NCBI GenBank assembly: GCA_009746045.1 | Contig: RPFO01001222.1 | Location: 33,136-97,135, forward strand | Source: Mesostigma viride | Lineage: Eukaryota; Streptophyta; Mesostigmatophyceae; Mesostigmatales; Mesostigmataceae | Length of the DNA: 64,000 bases | Direction: 5' to 3' | Part shown: in pieces, positions 51,549 through 63,824 of the stretch | How the letters are laid out: each line of letters opens with the position of its first letter | How positions within the stretch are numbered: position 1 is the stretch's first letter | Made by a program: the position numbers and the translations under genes | Notes under the pieces: generated by a model | Told to the model about the DNA's origin: nothing | The model's input: the letters and a program-made list of their open reading frames with translations, nothing else | The model's database searches: none

Positions 51549-53320
51549 ATGTCTGACCCTATGCATCCTCGTGCTGGGCACGAGGGTGGACCTCTCATTT
51601 TGAGAGAAACCAATGTACAACCACAGAGGGGTGTGAAGGCCTCTGGTGGTATGCATGTGGTCCCTGCTGGCGGTCCAGGTGTTGGGCATGAGCAGGGTGA
51701 CTCAGGCTCTGAGTCAGAACAGGATGGAAGTCAGCATGGTGATGCTGGACAACCTGACAGCACAGTCCTGACTGTGCCAGGGACTGCTTCCTCTGTGTAC
51801 CAGGAGTTGGGTGCCCGAATCCACAACATGTTTGGGCATGCCACTTCTCTGTCAAACAACTTTGCCTTCCGTATGGGCAGGGCACCCCTTCTAAGGCGTG
51901 TCAGCAAGCTGCCTCACGGTGTAAGTGCCAGTTGTCCTCCAACAAGCCCAGGAAATCACATGCCAAAGCTCTACCTCAGAGCATTGGTGATCTGCAGTGT
52001 GATATCCAACACATCAGGGGCATGCAACTGTTGGTGTGCGTGGACAGGTACACGAAAATACAAAGGGTGCTGGAGCAATTTACCTTCTAATGAAGACACA
52101 GGTACTTCTGCCTGCCCATGCAGAAATGTAAGAGCAAGTTTCCCTACACAAGGATTCCAAGGTGGACATGCAGTTTTTCAGCATCTCAAGGGTGATCCTA
52201 CCCCTTCTGAGTTGCTGGTTACACCTAGGGAGGCTCAATGGGCAGCAGGGTGCTATTCAGAGAGGGCAATCCAGGAGGTCAAGAAATGGTGATCATCTCT
52301 GAAAGACTGGGTACCCTTGTCTGCACCTGCACTTGTTCAGGGTGCCATGGCTTGAAAGGAACGTGGAGCAGCAGCTGAACAGGCAGGGTTAACTTCTACT
52401 ATGATGGAGTTGCTGTCAGCCCATGGGTCTATTCATGGCCTGTGCCCACCAACATGTGCTGGAGGGCTGGAAACATGCCTGCCACATGTCAGCCTTTGCC
52501 AAGCTGAGGGGGAAGGACCTGGGGTTGGAAGATGCTGGAGCCACAAGTGGGTCAGAAGGTCCTAGCGTTGGAAGGAACCTAGCCCTTTATGGCAAACGTG
52601 GTAGCTTGGAGTCCTGGGTGGGTTACCTCAGGTTGATGAAGCTAGCCACGCATGCTTGGTCAGCATGGAGGACGAACCCAAAAGCATGTAAACCCGGCTG
52701 CAGTTGGTCATAATGTCCAAGCCTAACCTGATGAAATGAGGCGTCAGGCAAAGGCTCACAAGGAATCTCGCAGGATTTTCAGGTCCCCAGGTGACATCAC
52801 TGACGCAACGACCACATCTGTTGGGCAAGGGGAATCTGTCAGCCCTGGCCAGGGTTGCAGAGGTACTTGTTGAACAGGCTGCAAGGTCCAACACGCTGGG
52901 GAGTCAACCTGTCAAGCCCAGGCACTAACCCAGCCCAGGGGGACAAAGTTTGGCTGGATTGATTGGGGCTCTACACAAGGGCCAAGAAGCAGCCCAAGTA
53001 GCCAATGCTCAGGTGCATGGCAATCTGGGGCTGGACACTGCTTTTAGAGTAGACCACTTAATTCTCAGGTTTTCCATCATTGGGACCAGGGCCTTGCAGC
53101 AGGGTACAGCATGTCTGACCCAGCTATCAGCTTGTGTCTGACTTCAGTGGCGGGTCACGTGAAAGGTACTGGTGAGGGTATTCATTCCTGATCCTGAACA
53201 GGACACTCGCTTTTTTGTGTCTTGGAGGGCTATCAAAGGGACCTGCTACTCTGGGGCAGAATTTCCCTATTGCCAGGATGGGGTAGTGAATCACGTCCTC
53301 TCCTGACTAAGGAAGGGGCT
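51549..53320 (+). pseudogene. Decayed pol region of the same LTR element
   Basis: No intact protease, RT or integrase domain remains, and frames are broken every 50-250 bp. The best trace is QGDKVWLD at about 52936-52959, which resembles the C-terminal end of Ty3/Gypsy integrases (GDKVWL). The 51549-52292 frame is acidic at first (GDSGSESEQDGS) and unrecognised. The assignment rests mainly on position after gag. Confidence 0.35.
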
Positions 53321-53794
53321 GGTCAGGTCCACTGATTAATTTCAGGACCACTCCACCTAATCACGTGTCAGTAACCAGGACGGTTAAGCGTGTTGTCAAG
53401 TGTGCCAGGGCAGGAGCCCCTTTTGGGTTTGAAAAATTGGAAAAACCTCATACTGCCACTGCTAATCATCCAAGCAGTTTTGGGCATTGGTCCTCACTCA
53501 CTTGCTGGACACAGCCTATCAAGCTAACCAAGACCTGGTGAAGCTCATGTCCTCTCCATTATGTGTCCCCAAGGTCAACACTGGGTTTGATTAAATCTGG
53601 GGAGGACCTGGATCTCCAGAAATGCGTGGAACCTGTAATGACAGCTGCCTCCTGCACGACATCTACTCAAGCTCAAGTTTGTCACTCAAAGAATGAAGGA
53701 GGTGGACGGGTCAAGGTACCACAATGTCCAGGCCAGTGCTGAATTGACCTAGTAAAATTGGGGCCCTACAATTGTCAGTTTTCTCCTTTTTTGC

Positions 53795-54140
53795 CACCTG
53801 ATAAACGCTGAAATAAACGCTGATAAACCCTGAAAACGCTGATAAACATTTCTGGATAACGCCTGAAAAGTCCTGATAAACGCCTGATATTTGGCCTGAT
53901 ATACTGGCTTTTTTTTCCCTGGATAAACTGATAAAAACTGATAAAAAAAAGGCACAGTTTTTGACTTTTTCTGATAAAAAAGGGGTGATAAATTATCAGA
54001 AAAAATCAGGACACTCAGGGGTGATAAATTATCAGAAAAAATCAGGAGCACTCAGGGGTGATAAATTATCAGAAAATCAGTGAGCCACTCAGGGGTGATA
54101 AAGTTATCAGAAAATCAGGAGCACCCAAGGGTGATAAAGT
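53795..54140. repeat. TGATAAA-rich tandem repeats
   Basis: First GATAAACGCTGA-type units (53800-53900), then a run of CTGATAAAAA, then four units of about 40 bp: GGGGTGATAAATTATCAGAA, AAATCAGGAGCACTCA. Each of the latter contains the palindrome TGATAAATTATCA. Confidence 0.8.
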
Positions 54141-54479
54141 TTATAATTTTCCAGGACCATGATTTCAATAATTAATTGGAAAATACTGACGCATAGCTTA
54201 TGCTTCAAAGAGTTGAGGTTGGCTCAAGACGTCGGCTTATGACACAAGCTGGTGGCCACAACGTGCCAGCAGATTACTGAAGGGACCTAAAAATCAGTGC
54301 AACAGATGTCATTTCAATGCTGTAAATGTCTAAGCCATCCCAAAAATCGATTGCCCCCATGTAGATAACTAGCTTGAGTGCTTTTTTGCCGGGGCAAGCA
54401 CAGGGGGGCTTCCACAGTTTTCTTGGGGACACAAAGGTCCTGCTCCGCCAGTGCTGCTGCAGGGCTTGGGCGGGTGGTC

Positions 54480-55060
54480 TTCGCAACACGGTGACAGGGA
54501 ATTGACAATGCAACAACATATAATGCGAGATGGCCGACAGTCAGTCCATTGTAAACAGCATGCAACATCAATGGCAAGTCTTCCTACATGGAGCATTTTG
54601 TAGCAATCAAACATGCAATTAACAACCATGCAGATGCAAAGCCCAGCAGCTATAACTTACAGATGCATGTTCCATTGCAGCTTCCCTGGAAGGGCCCTTG
54701 TGTGGTCACAAGCTGATTCGGTTGTTGAGGTCACCTCCGGCAGTCGATGAGAAACCACGTTGTCCAATTGATGGGAGCTCATTGCCTTTTCCGAGAATCC
54801 CTGTAAATTGCGTGACAGGGGTTTGACATGCAACAACATATAAATGCATGACAGCCTTTAGTCAGTCCACTGCAAGAAAATAAAGAAATGTTGCACTGCA
54901 AATGTTGTATGGGTAGGCAATGTTTTCAACATCAAAGGCAGTTTTCTACTGGGACCGCTGGTAGCAAACAAACATCCAGTAAACCACTCATCATGCAGAA
55001 TGGAAAGCCGAAAGCTATACTTACAGCTGGGGCCCTTCATGGAGAATTCCGATTGGGATT
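54480..55060 (-). repeat. Old 330-bp duplication with a splice-donor-like site in each copy
   Basis: Segments 54490-54690 and 54820-55050 share ATGCAACAACATATAA, GTCAGTCCA and the order of later blocks. On the minus strand each has a GTAAGT motif at matching places (near 54660 and 55020), the second following an open frame (SQSEFSMKGPSC) from 55385. A minus-strand gene may be here, but I cannot place it in a family. Confidence 0.4.
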
Positions 55061-55844
55061 GATGTTGACAGGACAGCCGCCGCGGCTGCGCGTCTAGCAT
55101 ATGCCTGAGCACGCTCCACCCTGCTCTGCAAGCTGCGTGGAGGTCCAACAAGCTCTGTGTTTTGCTGAGGTCGGGAAGCCTGTAAGGCAGGGGCGCTGGC
55201 GGCGAGCGCGGGCCGCAGGCATAGGCACAGGTGCGAGCGCAGGGAGGGGCGCTGCGCGAGCGCAGCAGCAGGCGTGGGCGCAGGAACATCCGAGGCTTTG
55301 ATGACCCGCTTTGGCGGCGGTGCCTTCCGCTTTGCGCGCTGGGCCCGTCCCTTCCCTTTGGCGCCGACTCGACTCCCGGCTTCAACTAGACTCCCGACTC
55401 AAGACTCAGTGGTCCGAGAGCCTGCTGACCAGCTGTACTCATCTGTACCCTATGCGCGAACGGTCCGCCGGTTGACGTCGCCCAACAAAGACCATGACAG
55501 CTCACGGGAGTCGGCCTCTCATGTGGTAGCTATTTCCAGGTCGAAATGGTATGTGGAGTTTCGGGCTCGCCGTCAGGGTCCACGAACGTGAAGTCCACGG
55601 ATTGGCAAACTGGGTTGTGTATTCAGACAACATACCCGAGCGCCACACAAATTCAGCGCCTTTTTCCCGAGTGGCCTCAAGAAACACTTTTGTTGCGATT
55701 ACTGAGCGCCGTGGCCACCGTGTCGCGGAAGCTCGTTGGACAAGGGAGCAATCGTTGCATGGGGGTCATCTGCTGCAAGGTAGTGGGAGAGGCCCTGGTC
55801 GGAAGGTGGAGCGCCCTTGCCGAGTCTCTTGAGCCCCCCGGCCT

Positions 55845-56295
55845 TGTTCGCAAGCGGGAGCCGGTGCCGGGGCGGCCTTGGTTCGCAGCGGGAGCCGGTG
55901 CGTGGGCGGCCCCTTTGTTCGCGGCGGGGCAGGGTTGCCGGGCGCCCTTGTTGCAGCAGGAGTCCCGGTGCCGGGGCGGCCTGGTGCGCGCGGGAGCTGT
56001 GTGCCCGGGGCGGCCTTCTTTGCAGCCGGGCTGTAACGGGGCAGCCTTGTGCGCAGCAGGGCGTTGTGGCGGGGCCGGCCTGTGCGCAGCGGGAGCCAGC
56101 GGTGCCAGGGCGGCCTTGTGCACATGCGGAGCCGGAAGTGCGGGGCGGCCTTGTGCACAGCGGGAGCCGGTGCCGGGGCCGCCTGTGGCGCGGCGGGAGC
56201 TGGTGGCGGGGGGCGGCCTTGTGGCTTCAGCGGAGACGGTGCCGGCGCGGCAAGCCTTGTGCGCAGCGGGTGTTGTTGGCCCAGCACCTTCTTTT
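55845..56295. repeat. Degenerate GC-rich minisatellite (about 24-48 bp period)
   Basis: Repeats of the type CGGCCTTGTGCGCAGCGGGA and GCCGGTGCCGGGG. It is open on both strands and gives Ala/Pro/Gly/Arg-rich translations without a fold. Confidence 0.8.
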
Positions 56296-56299
56296 GACC

Positions 56300-58190
56300 G
56301 CTTCAGCAGATGGAGTTTGCTGGAGCCGTTTGTCGGCTTCTGCACCCTTCAGGCACAGGTTATAGCATGCATCAGATTCACGAGTATATGACCAATGTGA
56401 CAGGAGTCAGGGTGGTGAAAGGATCGAACCCAAGTTGCAATGAGAATAGGCATCAAGCGAGCACATCACAACCACACTTGACCCTCGCAACGCTCAAAAA
56501 AACCATCTCAGCCAATACACATGAACAATACAACGCTGTGGACTTCACTTAGAAGAAAAATGCTTGCCACGTACCTATGCTTACACACTGAAGTATCAAA
56601 GAGTATGCGCAACAAAAATATCCAACGCTCTCTTACGGCACAAGTGCACAGCGGCCAGCACCACCGAATCCGGCCTTGTCGGCAACGGGCTCCAACTGAA
56701 AGAGGGGATGGGGGCAGGGTTGGAAGTTGGAGTTTGCATTGGTGGGCCATGGCACAGCAGCATGGGATACGTGAGGTTGGGAACCAAACGGTCATTTACG
56801 TGAGCTACCCTCCCCAGAGCCTAATGCAGCCTCAGAAACCTCCCCTGGACCCTTCCGCCCACGGGGGGTCACTTTTCACACAGTTGTTTGGAAAAGGCAA
56901 AAGTATTTAACCTAAAAGAACTTACCTAATGCATAGTTCCATTCCGGTATAGCCGTAAGGATGAAGAAATGTAGTATAACGCATTTGTGGAGAAACAATT
57001 CTTGTAAAGGAAAGCCGAAAAAATGTGCAGCTGAAAAAAACAATAGACGACCAAGATTCACATTTAGCATGCCTGTTAACGTAACTGGCAGGAATAGCAC
57101 CATTTCCAAGACGAAATAACCTTCAAAGCCTGGCACTGAAGGCGTGGGGACACTGCTCCGAATGTAGGCAGAAGCGAGCCGCCACTAGGATGCTGTAATC
57201 TGTGCGTAAAGAGCCCGGCAATCTGAGCCCCTCCTGGCTGCCGAAGCAGCTGAACTTGTCGGAGTCGAGGGAGTCAGGCCCTGCGGCCGCGGCATGATCG
57301 CCGGAGGCGACGGCTTTGCTTTAAAAGCCACTCTTTCTTACAAGGTCGGCGTAGGCCTCCTTGGCGTCACTGGTACTGTTGAAAAGGTGGGTGGATATAA
57401 AAGGGCAGATGGTCACGCATCGTTTAACTTACTCGCCGCCAGCAGGGTCCCGCGTCTTGTTCCTCTTGCTAATTTCTCGTCAGAAATATTTTTTTGAATT
57501 ACCTGTGATCGACCTTTTTTGCCTAACCTCTCCCAGTCATCTTTACTGCGCCGTGGTTGTGGCGCCGCGCTTCGTGCGTCAAGGGCATCAGTTGAATCTG
57601 TTCCATACCGCCTGAAATCCCGCCGTGATCTTTACCAATGCCATTTGAATCCGCGCGCGAATAGGGATATCCACCAAACGACTTATTGAGGGACTTCGGC
57701 GAAACTGAACCTTGCGGCAAAGTCGACTTGCTCTTTCCATCACGGGGGACGCCTTGCGGACGCGTAGCTAGTGAATTCGTAGATCGGCAGGATCGGGACG
57801 GCCAAATTCAAAGCAACCGCGAAAATTTGCGACTTTGAAAAGGGTTGCCGCGTAAGGTGTTTCCACGGAAAGAATTGTAAAGCACTCCCCCTCGCAGTCA
57901 GTCAGTGGCGCCGGCAAAGCACAGGCCAGAGGTTCTATTGGCGTAAGTAAGAAAAAGCACCGCTGGTTCAACTTGATCCGCGTACGAACCCGACTAGAGT
58001 CAACGGAAGTAAGGAGCCAATTCCATGTTCGGTTTGAAATGACCACGGGTTGTTACTGGTAAGATAGAGTCCCGGTGTGGCTGTAGCTCCAAGGGATACA
58101 CACAACTATATCTTCCTGGGGCCGGTGCAGTCGCGCCGCGCTGCGTACTTTAATAGCCTTGTTTTTTTTTTTTTTTGAGAAGCTATACGC
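56300..58190. other. No supported gene
   Basis: A short frame at 57294 (MIAGGDGFALKATLSYKVG) runs into a GTGGGT donor at 57388. A TATAAAAG at about 57404 could belong to a small gene, but nothing downstream supports it. A run of 16 T lies near 58163. Confidence 0.35.
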
Positions 58191-58194
58191 TAAG

Positions 58195-58600
58195 CGTCGT
58201 GTTTTTGAGACTATACGCTAAGTGTCGGCGCTTGGTAATGTGCTGTTTGGAGTGGCGTGATCCAACGTCGTCTGTGGTGCACGCTCCACTTCGCAGTCAC
58301 TCCCGGGTGCAACAACGGGTGTAACACTCCGGGTTAACACGGGTGTACACCGCCGGGTGCACTCGGTCCTACTGCCCACACGCTATAGGACTGTATGCAA
58401 CTGTATGTAGTGGCGTGAACCCACAACGAGTGGGTGCACACGGGTGTACACTCCGGGTGTACACGGGTGTACACGCCGGGTGCACTTCGGTCTACACTGC
58501 CACACGCTAAAGGCAACTGTATGCACTGTAGTGTAGTAAAGTGACCCACAACGACGTTGTGGATCACGCCACGTAATAACAATATGTACAGATGCAAAGC
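58195..58600. repeat. Tandem duplication with GGGTGTACAC motifs
   Basis: About 170 bp (CGGGTGTACAC through CACACGCTA...CTGTATGCA...GTGACCCACAACG) occurs twice, at about 58270-58430 and 58430-58600, with many small indels. Confidence 0.7.
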
Positions 58601-58607
58601 GCCGCAC

Positions 58608-59395
58608 TTAACCTGTTAACTCTTTATTTTCGAGTGATAGTCCAAACGACCTATATACATAAAACGGACTACCCAATAGCTTACCGCATATAACAGGGCT
58701 TTTTTCATCACGCCCGTCCGAGGGGAGACGGTGACGCTCGTCCACCGTCATCGCCCTCGACGGGCCAACATCTAAAGCTCTTCTCTTAATCAACAAAGTA
58801 TAGTTACCAATAGCCCGCTGCCTATCAAACAGGTTTGTATTCATCACTGCCGCGTGAAACGCCCCGTCATCGCCACCGTCATCAGCCCCCGTAGCGCCCG
58901 CGTCAATCGCCCTGCCGAGGGCCCAACCTCTTTAACTCCCCTTTATTCGGAGTAATAAAAAACGGCCTATATTGTGAATAGCTGCCCGGCCTATCAACCA
59001 GGTACTTTTCATCCGCCCGTCGAGGGCGATGGAAACGGGTGACGGCCCGTCACCGTCATCGCCCTCGGACGGGCCCACATCTAACTCTTCTCTAATCAAC
59101 AAGTATATTACCATAGCCGCTGCCTATCAAACAGGTTTGTATTCATCAACGCGCGTCGGAACGCCCCGTCATCTGCCCCGTCTCGCCCCGTCAGCGCCCG
59201 TCAATCGCCAACTGCCGAGGCCAAACCTTCTTAAACTCTTTTTTCGGGAGTAATAAAAACGGCCTATATTGGTCGAATAGCGTGCCGCCTATCAACCAGG
59301 TACTTTTCAATTCACGCACCGTCGAGGGGCGATGACCGGTGACCGGCCGTGCACCGTCATCCGCCCAGCCGCCATTAGCATAACAAGAAGAAGCT
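58608..59395. repeat. Tandem array of about 300-bp units containing a long inverted repeat
   Basis: Two full units (58608-58925, 58925-59225) and a partial (59225-59395). Each has two related halves ending GCCTATCAAACAGGT or GCCTATCAACCAGGT. The junction between halves is an imperfect palindrome: CGTCGAGGGCGATG facing CATCGCCCTCGGACG around GGTGACGG. Units differ mainly by one- or two-base indels. Confidence 0.78.
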
Positions 59396-59742
59396 CTCGT
59401 CCTAGGTAATAGACTACCTCGTGTATCATCGTAATTGACAGCAATCGAGATCATTCAATACCTACCTACAATGGCCAGCGCAAAAGAAAAATGGTTCGAC
59501 CAACAGACAGCGACCTGTCGCCGGGAACCCTGTGGCATTCAAGGGCGAGAGGTGGGTTACTTATCGTGTGATATCTGATGCCTGTTGTGAACACAACGAG
59601 TGCCACAATGCCTACCTTATCACATTAACTGTAGTTAAGTACTAAATTATTATCCTCGTCTTTTGATTGAGTTAGCCAGCTTTTGCACCATGCAGCAACC
59701 ACATGTCCAGCATTAACTGATAATTATAAATTAAACTCGTAG

Positions 59743-60005
59743 CTTCCACTGGACATTCACGGAGCATTAACCCGGATTTCGGATGGAGGGAGGGAGGGAG
59801 GGAGGGAGGGTTTAAGGGTGGATGGAATGGAAGGGAGGGAGGGAAGGGAGGGAGGGAGGGAGGAGGGAGGGAGGGAGGAGGGAGGGGAGGGGAGGGAGGG
59901 AGGGAGGGACGGGACGGGAGGGAGGGAGGAGGGAGGGACGGGAGGGAGGGAGGCGAGGGAGGGAGGGAGGGAGGCGGAGGGAGGGGGAGGGAGGCGAGGG
60001 GCTGC
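59743..60005 (-). repeat. Decayed type-B 3' end with (GGGA)n array
   Basis: The order AAACTCGTAGCTTCC, TCACGGAGCATTAACCCGG, GGATGGA, then about 230 bp of GGGA/GGA, then GCTGCACGCAATCT is the order at 38494-39510, with GGGA in place of GGAT. The hairpin is degenerate. The GGGA array sits exactly where the GGAT array does. Confidence 0.75.
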
Positions 60006-60447
60006 ACGCAATCTAAATGGTCAAAGCTATCTTTACAAAACACGTTCTACTCGCTTTCCTCTTTGTGATGGACTTCCGCCGACCCTACGGTCTTGTTGGC
60101 ATGCCGCCGTCCGATTTGAAAACAACGTCTCCTTCCCCATGCATGGGCTTGTCTGCCCTCCTATGACTGCACAAGTCCACGTGGATCTATTAAGTCTAAT
60201 AAGTAAATTCAGACATGGAGCCATCACGTGGCCATGATCCATGTCTCTTTTCTCCAAATCACTTAAAAGGACAGCACCCCCATCGCATGTCTCGTGCACC
60301 CCTGCGGAGACGCCCAAATTCATCAGTTTAAAATTTTGTATTCAAACGTCGTGGAACACGGCCCCAATTAATTATGGCAATAGAGGCTTAGGTATGCGTG
60401 CCATGCTACCAAGTTCGTGTTCCCTCTTTTCAGATGAAACTATATAG

Positions 60448-60545
60448 TGCGAGAGGTCCAGTTCGATTCCGGTCGGAATTTCAATTTGCACCATCGGCGT
60501 TTTCCGGCGTTTTTTCCGCGGCCTGGCACCTTGAACGCAAGGTTT
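60448..60545 (+). mobile_element. tRNA-derived SINE, copy 2
   Basis: GTGCGAGAGGTCCAG, B-box-like GTTCGATTCC at 60461-60470, two GCGTTTTCC-like units, then GCGGCCTGGCACCTTGAACG. It matches 15002-15092 over its length with small indels. Confidence 0.65.
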
Positions 60546-61179
60546 TCAACCGACCTTTTGGCGGAGTGTCTGATCAGAATATATATAGTTCGCGCCCCCC
60601 TCCAGGGTTGCCTCCAAAGCGGTCCATGCCTTGCCCCAAACCCCCGGTCGCTATTGCAGAGCCTACTTGCGATATATCTACCTTCTGGCCCTGTTGCCGG
60701 ACACCACCCAGGGCTCTGCTTGCACTGCGAAGACCGCGGTGGGCCGACAATCAACCTCACAAGCTTGAGCCCTGGCCGAAGTGCGCGGGTGTACTCGCCC
60801 CAAGGCTGATTGCTCCGGCTTTCCGCCCCAGCTCTTGGGCCGGGCACGACGCGCCTCCATGGGTTGGCATGTCCTCAGGCGTTTCCGGTGCGACACCCCA
60901 GAGGCGTCATTGTCCCATCGATCGCTCTGCGGGCCGCCCTCCGGAGGCACGCACTGAGGTACTGCCCTTGGATTGCGCGCCTTCATGAATTTCGCAGACC
61001 AAGGGTCTGCTTCTGTGGTGTTATGCGCTCACCCTAGCGTCGTTCACGTGGCCTCCGGGGCCGCTCCTTCCGGCTCACCGGCTGGCCGCCGAGGGCCACG
61101 ACGACGCATTCCCAGTCGGCCTTGGCGCAGGCTGTCCCGGACCCGACCTCCGCCACATGCACTATTCGCATGCCTCCCT

Positions 61180-62512
61180 GGCCCCTGCACGAAAAATGGT
61201 GGCTGCGGTCTGAACTCGTGCGCCTCGGCTTGGCCCAGCAGCATTGGGCTCCCGTCGCTCAGCTCGTGGGCAGAAAGCCTGCCGGCTCCTGCCCCTTTTG
61301 CAACAGCAGCGCCTGACCTCCTGGAACCCAGCAGCCCCTTTGCCCTTCCGTCACCACGCCATCCAGGAGGCCCGTATTGCTGAGATCCAGCAGGCCTGTT
61401 CTGCCGGTCCGTGCCGCTCAGGCGGTACAAGCGCCACCTCCCCTCGCGGCAACTCCGCTGCGTCCGCCTCCGTTCATCTCCCGCGCATCCCCTGCTCGCG
61501 TCATCGATAAACCCCAGAAAACCTACGCGGGTATTCTGCACACAGGCTGATTGGATTGCCTTTTTGCGGACTCACGGCCCAGGGACGTGCGTTCGGCTGT
61601 TCTCGGCTTTCCTTGCGGAGTGTGGGCTCGGCGTACCTTCGTGCTCGTTCCCATGGCCCCCCATTCGCCTTGGCTCCCAGCCACTACTCGGTGGCCTCCG
61701 GCACCAGCTATTTGGCCCCGCAGCCTCCTTGTTTCCGGCCGGGCGGCCTTGTGGTAGCTGGTGGGCACGCTGGATCCCACGGGGATCACACCTTGCCTGC
61801 CATGGGGGGCCAACAGAATCAGAATTGGTATTTGTATTTGCCACTGTCCTTCCTGACGGTGGTGCTCGCCATGATTCGGTCGGTTTTCCCCCACGCGAAC
61901 ATCCGGTCCGAGGATGCGGATGGCGCTGCTTCTATTCCCCAACCACCGGCCTGAACATCGTGGTGCTGGACTTTGAGGGGGGTGGCCGGCATCTGCTTAT
62001 TGAGTTCGGTGGCGCGGGCCCTTGGCTCTTAGCCACGGGGCTGGGGCCTCCCTCACGGCAGGTTACACGGCGGACCGGGCGGAGCGGGCCAAAGCTCCTG
62101 CCTAGGCGACGTCGGGCACCATCGTGTGGGTGCCCTTTGTCCTGGAGGAGTTTGGGGCCATGGGGCCCTGACCTCCGCCTTCTTCAAGGAGTGTTTGCCG
62201 GCTCCGGGAGGACCGCTGGACCTTGGAGGCCAGCGGGCCCATGGTCGGCGCGACCTGGACGTCATATTGGCGTCAGGCGCTTGTCGGTGGCGCTGACTCG
62301 GGCCATGGCTGACATCAATGCTCGCCGACGCGGCTGATTTTGCGGTGCAGAGCAGGGCTATTAGGTTCCTCCGTTAGGCGTTTCCATTGGTCTTATCGTA
62401 GTATAGAGCTTTGACATGGCTCTGTAATATGGTTTTATAGCTGGGCGTTTGCTTTGGGTTTGAGTGATTCACTCTGTTGTAAGTAATTATATTTTTTAAA
62501 TATATATGTTAG
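61180..62512 (+). pseudogene. LINE-R: decayed ORF2 end with CCHC, endonuclease and 3' UTR
   Basis: From about 61745 the translation shows CGSCWARW, H, LACHGG (the CCHC-like finger), then in a shifted frame LTVVLAMIRSVFPHANIRSE. A further shift gives LNIVVLDFEGGGRHLLIEFG (endonuclease core; the usual second-motif Asp-Val is changed) and FVLEEFGA-type blocks to a stop near 62338. The 3' UTR (62340-62510) has the AGAGC/GCTCT and GAGTGA/TCACTC hairpins and an ATATTTTTTAAATAT tail. Upstream to 60560 may be more ORF2 (KWWLRSELVRLGLAQQHW at 61195), but I cannot align it to a domain. Confidence 0.68.
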
Positions 62513-62514
62513 TT

Positions 62515-62935
62515 GCACTCTGCCTTTCCTGAGCTGAATCTTCTTGATTGTCCGTGTCAATTACTGATTTAATCTTGACAGGTTATCCCCGTTACTTTTT
62601 CCTTGAACTATTCTTTTCTGTGTGGAACGTGGCAGGCCGTTGAGACAGGAGTTTCAAGCATCTCCCTGTGCTTCCCCCGCTGTCAGCTACGTTGGCCTAG
62701 CCTCAACTGGCAGGTGGCTGGCAGTTGAAGACCACGGACAAGAACGTCTACTCCCGGGCGTTGCTGCCTGTAGTGTTGCCGAAGGCCCGCCTTCATCCCG
62801 GACGCCCCTGCAGCATTTGTTCAATTTTCACGCGCATCGGGACTGGTGGCCTTTTCTGCCCGGGCCTTGTACTCCAGGGTTTTATGTATAACTTGTCTTG
62901 AAGTCAATGCCCTTGCCATGCATGGCCTTAATTAA
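62515..62935. other. No gene seen
   Basis: Short open frames only; flanked by LINE-R and type-B ends. Confidence 0.4.
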
Positions 62936-63030
62936 TTGATTAGAACTCGTGCTCCGTTGGGAGTCACGGAGCATACCCGATGGATCGATGGATGGGTGCA
63001 ACCAGTCCTACCGGTCTAATCTATCTAAAC
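62930..63030 (-). repeat. Retrotransposon 3' end, type B, short CCAT tract
   Basis: On the minus strand the order is AGACCGGTAGGACTGG, TTGCACCCATCCATCG, ATGCTC c GTG a CTCC, CAAC, GGAG CAC GAG, TTCTAATCAATTAATTAAG. It is a second unexpanded copy of the UTR seen at 11690-11800. Confidence 0.78.
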
Positions 63031-63034
63031 ACAT

Positions 63035-63780
63035 CATCTAACCAATATCTTCTAAAAATCCATCACATCAACTCTACCCTAACTGCAATGCATTGACAAG
63101 CCGTGCCTTGTCCATGGTGTGAATGTCATGTCCTTCATCAGCACATCTCTCGAAAAACCCATTTTCTTACCTCTAACAAAATTAAGTAGGAGATGGAAAT
63201 AATGGTCAGTTTTGCCCAAATTTGGCAGCCAAAGGTTCCTTATCAGATTTGGTTATGATCCCATGTGGTCCAAATTAAATTTGAGGATTTGGCCAGCAAT
63301 GGAACATGGTGACATTTTGCCTAGCATAAAAATACCGGTATTTTTCGGCACTTTCTGGCATGTATGCATGTATCAGAACACCAGAATTTGACTCAGTTGG
63401 GCCTAGAACTTTGCACATGTTCTAAGAAACACATCCATAGAGCATGCCCACAATAAATTCAGGACTGTTTGCATGACAAGTAGGTTGACAAATGCTAGCA
63501 AACATAAGAACTGGCAAATGCAGTTCCTAAGTAATTGTTTTTCAAGGGCTTAATCTCATAGTTGCATGTCAAAAATTCATCAGTTTGGGAATATATAGTC
63601 CATGTGATCCCAACAACACATTCTACAATATACTACTATATTTTTAAGAATTATGACATGTGGGCAGGAAGCAGACTTAGGGCCACACGCCCATGAATAC
63701 ACGTCAGCAATGTGGCACCAAATAACACACATGTAAACTTAACTAGCTAATCATCATAATAAAAAGCACCCTTCCCAACC
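63035..63780. other. AT-rich stretch, no gene seen
   Basis: No coding, repeat or RNA signal recognised. Confidence 0.4.
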
Positions 63781-63824
63781 CACCTCACCCCCAGGGGACC
63801 GCCACACGCCCACCCAGCCACCCC

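Noticed and set aside
55677-56345. Pro/Ala-rich protein of about 220 residues
   Set aside because: Encoded by a degenerate GC-rich minisatellite that is open on both strands.
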